From SIG603 sp964370635 (GTDB lineage: Bacteria > Bacillota > Clostridia > Oscillospirales > Acutalibacteraceae): a stretch of 64,000 bases of DNA. Shown piece by piece: positions 59,736 to 64,000 of this stretch. The position numbers and the translations under genes are program-made. The stretch covers positions 144,155-208,154 of the forward strand of contig CAYJJU010000001.1 of the NCBI GenBank assembly GCA_964370635.1. The letters run 5' to 3'. A model generated the notes under the pieces. It was not told where the DNA came from and ran no database searches. It saw only the letters and a program-made list of their open reading frames with translations. How positions within the stretch are numbered: position 1 is the stretch's first letter; the number at the start of each line of letters is the position of its first letter.

Positions 59736-60917
59736 TTAAATGTTTTTAAAGCTATCCACAATACCGTCAAGCTCGCTCTCGTCTTTTAATGAAGACTTTA
59801 TGCTTAAGCTGCCTACGATGTTGATATTTTTCATGGTATCAAAAATTTCTGTAAGTTTTCTTACAGGGGTCGGCGCCCATGAGCCATTTCCTATAATCCA
59901 AACATTTCTGCTTTGTAAATTAAGCTCTTTCATGTCCATAACCAAATGATTCATTGTAGGATAGACTTGTCCGTTATATGTCGGGCAGGCAAGCACTATG
60001 TTGCCAACTCTAAACATATCGGCGATTAAAAAAGATTTATCGGTGTTGCAAATGTTTACAACCTTTACTTTTTTACCCAAATCTGAAAGCCTTGCCGCAA
60101 GTATGTCTACAGCTGTCTCGGTGTTTCCATACATAGATGCATAGGCAATTAAAATTTCATCGGGATTTTCTGGCTGGTACTTGCTCCAAACGTCGTGTTT
60201 GTTTACAAAGTACTCTAAGCCTTTTCTCCAAAGAGGACCGTGAAGCGGGAAGATATATTTAATCTCAACGCCACTCGCCTTTTTAAGTAAATTTTGGGTT
60301 TGAGCGCCGTATTTTCCAACTATATTTGTAAAATAGCGCCTTGCCTCGTCTTCAAAATCTTTTACAAAATCATATTCATCTGCATAAAGTCTTCCGTCAA
60401 GCGCACCAAAAGTGCCGAAAGCATCGGCAGAGAACAAGGCCTTTGTGGTGGTATCATAAGTCACCATGACCTCAGGCCAGTGGACCATTGGTGCCGTCAA
60501 AAATGTAAATTCATGCGCACCTGTTTTAAATGTGTCGCCCTCTTTAACCATGTGAGAATTAAACTCAATGTGGAAAAATTGCTCCAACATTACAAAGGTT
60601 TTCATGTTTCCAACTACTGTGATATTTGGATATTTGCTTAACACGGCACTTATGCTTGCCGCATGGTCGGGTTCCATATGATTGACTATTAGATAATCAA
60701 GAGCTCTTCCCTCAAGCACACTTTCTATATTTTTAATAAATCTATTGGTCTGGCTTGAGTCTACCGTGTCAAACAATACTGTTTTTTCGTCTAAAAGCAA
60801 ATAAGAATTATAAGACACGCCTTTTTTTATTGGAAACTGATTTTCAAAAAGTTCCAATCTTCTGTCGTTTACTCCGACATAGTATAAATCATCGAAAATT
60901 TTTCTTTTGTATTTCAT
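59736..60917 (-). CDS. fprA: FprA-type flavo-diiron protein (oxygen/NO reductase)
   Basis: Reduces oxygen to water, or nitric oxide, protecting anaerobes. ATG at 60917 with GGGAGG 6 nt upstream; 393 residues. A metallo-lactamase-like domain has the diiron ligands in NHMEPDHAAS, the loop APMVHWPEVMVTYD, SADAFGTFG and FPLHGP. The C-terminal flavodoxin domain starts at about residue 245 (IAYASMYGNTETAVDILA). No rubredoxin domain is fused. Follows ddh by 36 nt and purC lies downstream. Confidence 0.94.
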   Translation of the reverse strand: MKYKRKIFDDLYYVGVNDRRLELFENQFPIKKGVSYNSYLLLDEKTVLFDTVDSSQTNRFIKNIESVLEGRALDYLIVNHMEPDHAASISAVLSKYPNITVVGNMKTFVMLEQFFHIEFNSHMVKEGDTFKTGAHEFTFLTAPMVHWPEVMVTYDTTTKALFSADAFGTFGALDGRLYADEYDFVKDFEDEARRYFTNIVGKYGAQTQNLLKKASGVEIKYIFPLHGPLWRKGLEYFVNKHDVWSKYQPENPDEILIAYASMYGNTETAVDILAARLSDLGKKVKVVNICNTDKSFLIADMFRVGNIVLACPTYNGQVYPTMNHLVMDMKELNLQSRNVWIIGNGSWAPTPVRKLTEIFDTMKNINIVGSLSIKSSLKDESELDGIVDSFKNI

Positions 60918-60953
60918 AATGCGCCTCCCTTTTATTAAAAACGGCAATTATCC

Positions 60954-61943
60954 TTAAAGTAAATTTTTTCTAAGCTCTTCAGGGCTATGCATGCTTAAAT
61001 CGACCGGAGCTATGTCAAACACAGTTTTGCAACCGCTTTCTCCTCTTTTAGAAAGTCTAAAAGCAGCCCTTGCATAGCAGACAAGCACACTTGATGTAAA
61101 TTCAGGGTTAGAATCTAGCTTTAAAGAATATTCAATTATATGGCTATTGCCGTTGTTTTCTCCTGTTTTTCCGCTTCTAATTACAAATCCGCCATGAGGA
61201 ATTCCACTGTGGTCACGCTCAAGCTCTTCTTGGCTTATAAAGTTTACTGTTGTGTCGTAATCCGCAAAATAGTTTGGCATATTTTTAATTTCTTCTGAAA
61301 TTTTTTCCTTGTCAGCACCGTCTTCGACCACTACATAACAATCTCTCAAATGTTTTTCTCTTGTGGTAAATTCTGGGTTTGAGCCGGTTCTTACTGCATC
61401 TATTGCGCTTTGTATAGGCACAGTATATTGCCTTGCGTCTATTACGCCCTCAACCCTTCTTATTGCATCAGAATGCCCTTGGCTGACACCTTTTCCCCAA
61501 AATGTGTAGTCTGTGCCGTTTGGCAAAACACAGCCTGCATAAAGCCTGTTTAAAGAGAACATTCCAGGGTCCCAACCTACGGAAATAACACTTATATTAT
61601 TGCCATTTTTTGAAGATTTATCGCAAGCTTCAAAATATTCAGGTATTTTTGCATGTGTGTCGAAACTGTCTACCATATTAAACATTTCGGCATATTTTGG
61701 CCCTTGCACGGGAAGGTCCGTAGCACTTCCTCCACAAAGTATCATGACATCTATCTTATCTTTCATAGAGGGAATTTCTTCCATAGAATATGCACTTACG
61801 CCTTTTGTAATAGGAGTAATGCTTTTAGGGTCTCTTCTTGTAAAGATTCCACAAAGTTCCATGTCGGTATTTTGCATTAAAGAATACTCAACACCTTTTC
61901 CCAAATTGCCGTAACCGATAATACCAATTTTAATTTTTCCCAT
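60954..61943 (-). CDS. ddh: meso-Diaminopimelate dehydrogenase
   Basis: Makes meso-DAP in one NADPH-dependent step from tetrahydrodipicolinate, supplying lysine and peptidoglycan. 329 residues. Rossmann start IGIIGYGNLGKGVEYSLM, VGWDPGMFSLNRLY, FWGKGVSQGHSDAIRRVEGV and GFVIRSGKTGENNGN all match the family. Consistent with MurE here having the DAP-type loop. No dapL or other lysine genes adjacent. Confidence 0.95.
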   Translation of the reverse strand: MGKIKIGIIGYGNLGKGVEYSLMQNTDMELCGIFTRRDPKSITPITKGVSAYSMEEIPSMKDKIDVMILCGGSATDLPVQGPKYAEMFNMVDSFDTHAKIPEYFEACDKSSKNGNNISVISVGWDPGMFSLNRLYAGCVLPNGTDYTFWGKGVSQGHSDAIRRVEGVIDARQYTVPIQSAIDAVRTGSNPEFTTREKHLRDCYVVVEDGADKEKISEEIKNMPNYFADYDTTVNFISQEELERDHSGIPHGGFVIRSGKTGENNGNSHIIEYSLKLDSNPEFTSSVLVCYARAAFRLSKRGESGCKTVFDIAPVDLSMHSPEELRKNLL

Positions 61944-62086
61944 CTAAAAACTCCGTTTCATTGTATAGTTTATTTATCCTTTATCCAGACTAATTAATTT
62001 TACCATTTTTTTATGTTTTAGTAAAGTATCAATAATAAATTTATTTTCATAGTATGATAAGAGGTGTATGAAAGCAGGTGATACTT

Positions 62087-62272
62087 ATGGACCCCGGAGC
62101 AACAGTAGTTGCAATATCCACATTAGCAGCTGCCATAGCACAGGACAAAACGCTAGACGAGGTGGAGCTTCTCGCGCTGTTTTTTTCTCAGCTTGGCGAT
62201 GTCCTTGCAACCATAGGTGCACTCATGGAAAAAGACCAGGGCGAGATAATTGTCGACCCCATAGCAATTTAA
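62087..62272 (+). CDS. Small DUF6774-like protein
   Basis: 61 residues from the ATG at 62087 (AGGTG 7 nt upstream); an in-frame GTG three codons earlier is less likely. Sequence MDPGATVVAISTLAAAIAQD, then an acidic helical stretch and FFSQLGDVLATIGALMEKDQ. The STLAxAIA and FxQLGDxLATI pattern is that of short DUF6774 proteins common in Clostridia. Function unknown. Tail-to-tail with the nucleosidase gene, 1 nt apart. Confidence 0.7.
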   Translation: MDPGATVVAISTLAAAIAQDKTLDEVELLALFFSQLGDVLATIGALMEKDQGEIIVDPIAI

Positions 62273-62273
62273 C

Positions 62274-62990
62274 TTACATATCTATCTTTGAAATGCATGC
62301 GCATAAAAGCTCAATAGTTTTAACCGCCGATTTTTGGGCAAATTCAAAAAAGTCCACTCCACCGCTTTCGTTTGCATTGTCTGAAATGCTTCTAAGCGCT
62401 ACAAATGGCACATTTGACATATAGCAAGTGTGGGCAATGCTTGCACTTTCCATGTCGCAGGCAAAAGCGTCGTAATTCTCTTTAAAGCCCATCACCTTTA
62501 CAGGGTCTGCAATAAATTGGTCACCGCTTACTATAACATTATAAAACACATTGCCTTCATATATTTTTTTTGCTTCCTCTAAAAACATTTTCGAATATTT
62601 TTGACTGCAAGGAATATTAATTAAATTTTCACCGCCTAAACTCACCATAGAAACAGGGTCGCCTGCAAGGCTTGTGTCCATATCATGCTCTACACAAGAG
62701 CTTGCAATTACTAAGTCACCTATCAACACACCTTTGCCAACGCCGCCTGCTACACCCGGATTGATTATCACAAAAGGATTATATTTTAGGCTCATTACGC
62801 TTGCGCAAATTGCCGAGTTAACTTTGCCTACTCCGCATTTTGCCACGACAACTTCTACACCCTGTAAATAACCCTCGTAAAAATCTGTCATTATATGCCT
62901 TGTGACTTTTACATCTGTCATAAGCTCCTTGATTCCCGAAATTTCCATTTCCATTGCGCCGATTATTCCTATTGGTCTTCTATTTTCCAT
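62274..62990 (-). CDS. mtnN: 5'-methylthioadenosine/S-adenosylhomocysteine nucleosidase
   Basis: Hydrolyses MTA, SAH and 5'-deoxyadenosine. ATG at 62990 (AAAGGAG upstream); 238 residues. Motifs: IGIIGAMEMEISGI (catalytic Glu region), INPGVAGGVGKG, and FACDMESASIAHTCY with LRSISDNAN (catalytic Asp). Important for clearing by-products of radical SAM enzymes. Single gene. Confidence 0.94.
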   Translation of the reverse strand: MENRRPIGIIGAMEMEISGIKELMTDVKVTRHIMTDFYEGYLQGVEVVVAKCGVGKVNSAICASVMSLKYNPFVIINPGVAGGVGKGVLIGDLVIASSCVEHDMDTSLAGDPVSMVSLGGENLINIPCSQKYSKMFLEEAKKIYEGNVFYNVIVSGDQFIADPVKVMGFKENYDAFACDMESASIAHTCYMSNVPFVALRSISDNANESGGVDFFEFAQKSAVKTIELLCACISKIDM

Positions 62991-63068
62991 ATTTTTGACT
63001 CCTTTAATGTCTTTATCCAAACATTATACTACAAATTGACAAAAAAATAAAGTTTTTAAAAATTTCCT

Positions 63069-63097
63069 TTGACTATTTTACAAATTAGATGTAAAAT
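63069..63097 (+). promoter_or_regulatory. Predicted promoter of the SDR gene
   Basis: TTGACT (63069-63074), 17-bp spacer and TAAAAT (63092-63097), 40 nt ahead of the ATG. Confidence 0.65.
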
Positions 63098-63137
63098 ATT
63101 ATGTAATGTAATTTTTGAAGTTAAAGGAGAGGTTTTA

Positions 63138-63899
63138 ATGCCTGTAGCAATAATAAGCGGTGCTTCCTCCGGTCTTGGACGTGAATTTGTCTATGCCGTG
63201 CTTGAGATGTGCCCTGAAATAGACGAATTTTGGCTAATATCAAGAAAAAAGGAAAGACTTGATGCACTTAATTTTTCAAACAAAAGTATTTCTGTAATAC
63301 CCATACCCATGGATTTGGGTATGTATAAAAATTTATCCGTCTTAAAACGAGTGTTTGATGAGCAAAAACCCGATGTGCGTGTTGTGATAAACTGTGCAGG
63401 TTTTGGCGATTTAGGCGATATGGTCGAGGGCGACTGGGAGATGTATAAGAAAATGGTGGACGTAAATTCCACAGCGCCTGTGGCTGTTTCTACCATGGCT
63501 CTCCCATATATGTCTGATGGTGGGCTGATAATAAACGTGTCCGCCTTTACCTCATTTGGGCCTGCACCGGGAATGGCTGTATACGGAGCAACAAAGTCAT
63601 TTGTTGATAATTTTTCAAAGGCACTCTCTGTAGAGCTTAAACCTAGGGGAATCACAGTGCTCAGCGCTTGCCCCGGCAGAATGAAAACTAATTTTACTCA
63701 CGTTGCAAAAATAGAGCAAGACCAAGCCACAAGGTACATGTCCTTCCCCGAAGAAAAAACGCAAAAGTTTGCATACGGTGCGCTTGAAGCTGCACTTAAA
63801 GGCAAAGTTATGTATGTTGGTAATTGGTATTATAAGCTATTATGGGTGCTATCAAAAATACTGCCATCATCGGTATATATGAAATTCACAGACCTTTAA
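63138..63899 (+). CDS. Short-chain dehydrogenase/reductase
   Basis: ATG at 63138 with AAAGGAGAGG upstream; an ATG-like start at 63069 overlaps the promoter. 253 residues. Cofactor loop SGASSGLGREFVY, NCAGFGDLGD, catalytic Ser in INVSAFTSFGPAPG, and YGATKSF with the catalytic Tyr and Lys. The type resembles ketoacyl/ketosteroid-like reductases, such as DltE/YqjQ. A hydrophobic C-terminus (LYKLL-like, NWYYKLLWVLSKILPSSVY) may touch membrane. Substrate unknown. Confidence 0.92.
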   Translation: MPVAIISGASSGLGREFVYAVLEMCPEIDEFWLISRKKERLDALNFSNKSISVIPIPMDLGMYKNLSVLKRVFDEQKPDVRVVINCAGFGDLGDMVEGDWEMYKKMVDVNSTAPVAVSTMALPYMSDGGLIINVSAFTSFGPAPGMAVYGATKSFVDNFSKALSVELKPRGITVLSACPGRMKTNFTHVAKIEQDQATRYMSFPEEKTQKFAYGALEAALKGKVMYVGNWYYKLLWVLSKILPSSVYMKFTDL

Positions 63900-63913
63900 A
63901 AACCTTGAAAAAA

Positions 63914-64000
63914 GAGGCTGTGTCGTAATTGTTATAATATATAAATTTTGTAGGGGCGAACCTGTGTGTTCGCCCGAAACTAATGGTAAAATCCAAGGTT
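63914..64000. mobile_element. MITE-like element, second copy, cut by the window end
   Basis: Starts GAGGCTGTGTCGTAAT and matches the inverse complement of 53359-53272 with one base missing in a T-run. It lies 14 nt after the SDR stop codon. Confidence 0.8.

Noticed and set aside
1..64000. CRISPR arrays, rRNA operons, prophage or transposase genes
   Set aside because: No regularly spaced repeats with unique spacers, no rRNA-like sequence, and no integrase or transposase motif were seen; the only mobile-type sequences are the short non-coding elements listed.

Overview
The window is low-GC, AT-rich DNA with strong AGGAGG-type ribosome binding sites. The gene content is that of an anaerobic, spore-forming Clostridia-class Firmicute (Bacillota): spoIID, spoVAC and spoVAD, an iron(II) FeoAB system, an FprA-type oxygen-reducing flavoprotein, meso-diaminopimelate dehydrogenase, and surface proteins with xPxTG-type sorting motifs. 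A run of exactly 100 N (53648-53747) marks a scaffold join, so this is a draft or metagenome-derived assembly. I do not name a species.

Layout. 1-4909 (minus strand): der (cut by the window edge), a DUF512 radical-SAM-like gene, rpmF, yceD, a small P-loop gene and pgi. 5119-9288: a membrane protein of unknown function, a membrane-anchored papain-like protein, citrate synthase. 9502-12167: spoIID facing spoVAC-spoVAD across a long inverted repeat. 12319-16991: a DtxR/MntR-type regulator, an orphan type IV prepilin, mscS, a MORN-repeat protein, trmL. 17116-20703: glycolytic operon pgk-tpiA-gpmI. 20930-23972: C_GCAxxG_C_C protein, then feoA-feoB-small Cys-rich protein. 24039-25699: PadR/DUF1700/DUF4097 operon. 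25831-32755: M20 hydrolase, then an eight-gene minus-strand operon whose membrane genes follow the order of the Mrp-like arm of MBH hydrogenases, but with no hydrogenase genes and with a solute-binding lipoprotein in the middle. 32940-38090: DHFR-like protein, His-rich metal-binding protein with a long structured leader, two-component system, lipoprotein subtilase. 38456-49057: cell-surface island with a 2076-residue InlB-repeat protein, a BspA-type LRR protein and a Gly-rich repeat protein. 49253-53154: DUF2325-DUF3793-flavodoxin operon, then a heavy-metal P-type ATPase group. 53205-53836: repeats, scaffold gap, tRNA-Leu. 53931-63899: murE-murF, dacF-type carboxypeptidase, purC, fprA, ddh, MTA/SAH nucleosidase, SDR.

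Genes that appear to work together. A palindrome of the form GTTAG-N6-CTAAC lies just downstream of the -10 box of three separate promoters (feoA, the His-rich protein, DUF2325-DUF3793-flavodoxin). With the DtxR/MntR-type regulator in the same window, this suggests a metal-dependent, probably iron, regulon. The His-rich gene also has a leader of about 290 nt with mutually exclusive pairings that would hide or free its ribosome binding site. MurE, MurF, Ddh and the carboxypeptidase serve meso-DAP peptidoglycan.

Intergenic regions hold several dispersed repeat families: a near-identical 155-bp element with inverted ends (53205 and 63914), a 140-bp three-hairpin element in two copies with a compensated stem change (7657 and 58631), a long inverted repeat that includes the last codons of spoIID (10509-10697), and a composite hairpin region (38151-38417). 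All functions come from reading motifs and family resemblance by eye; no database search was run.
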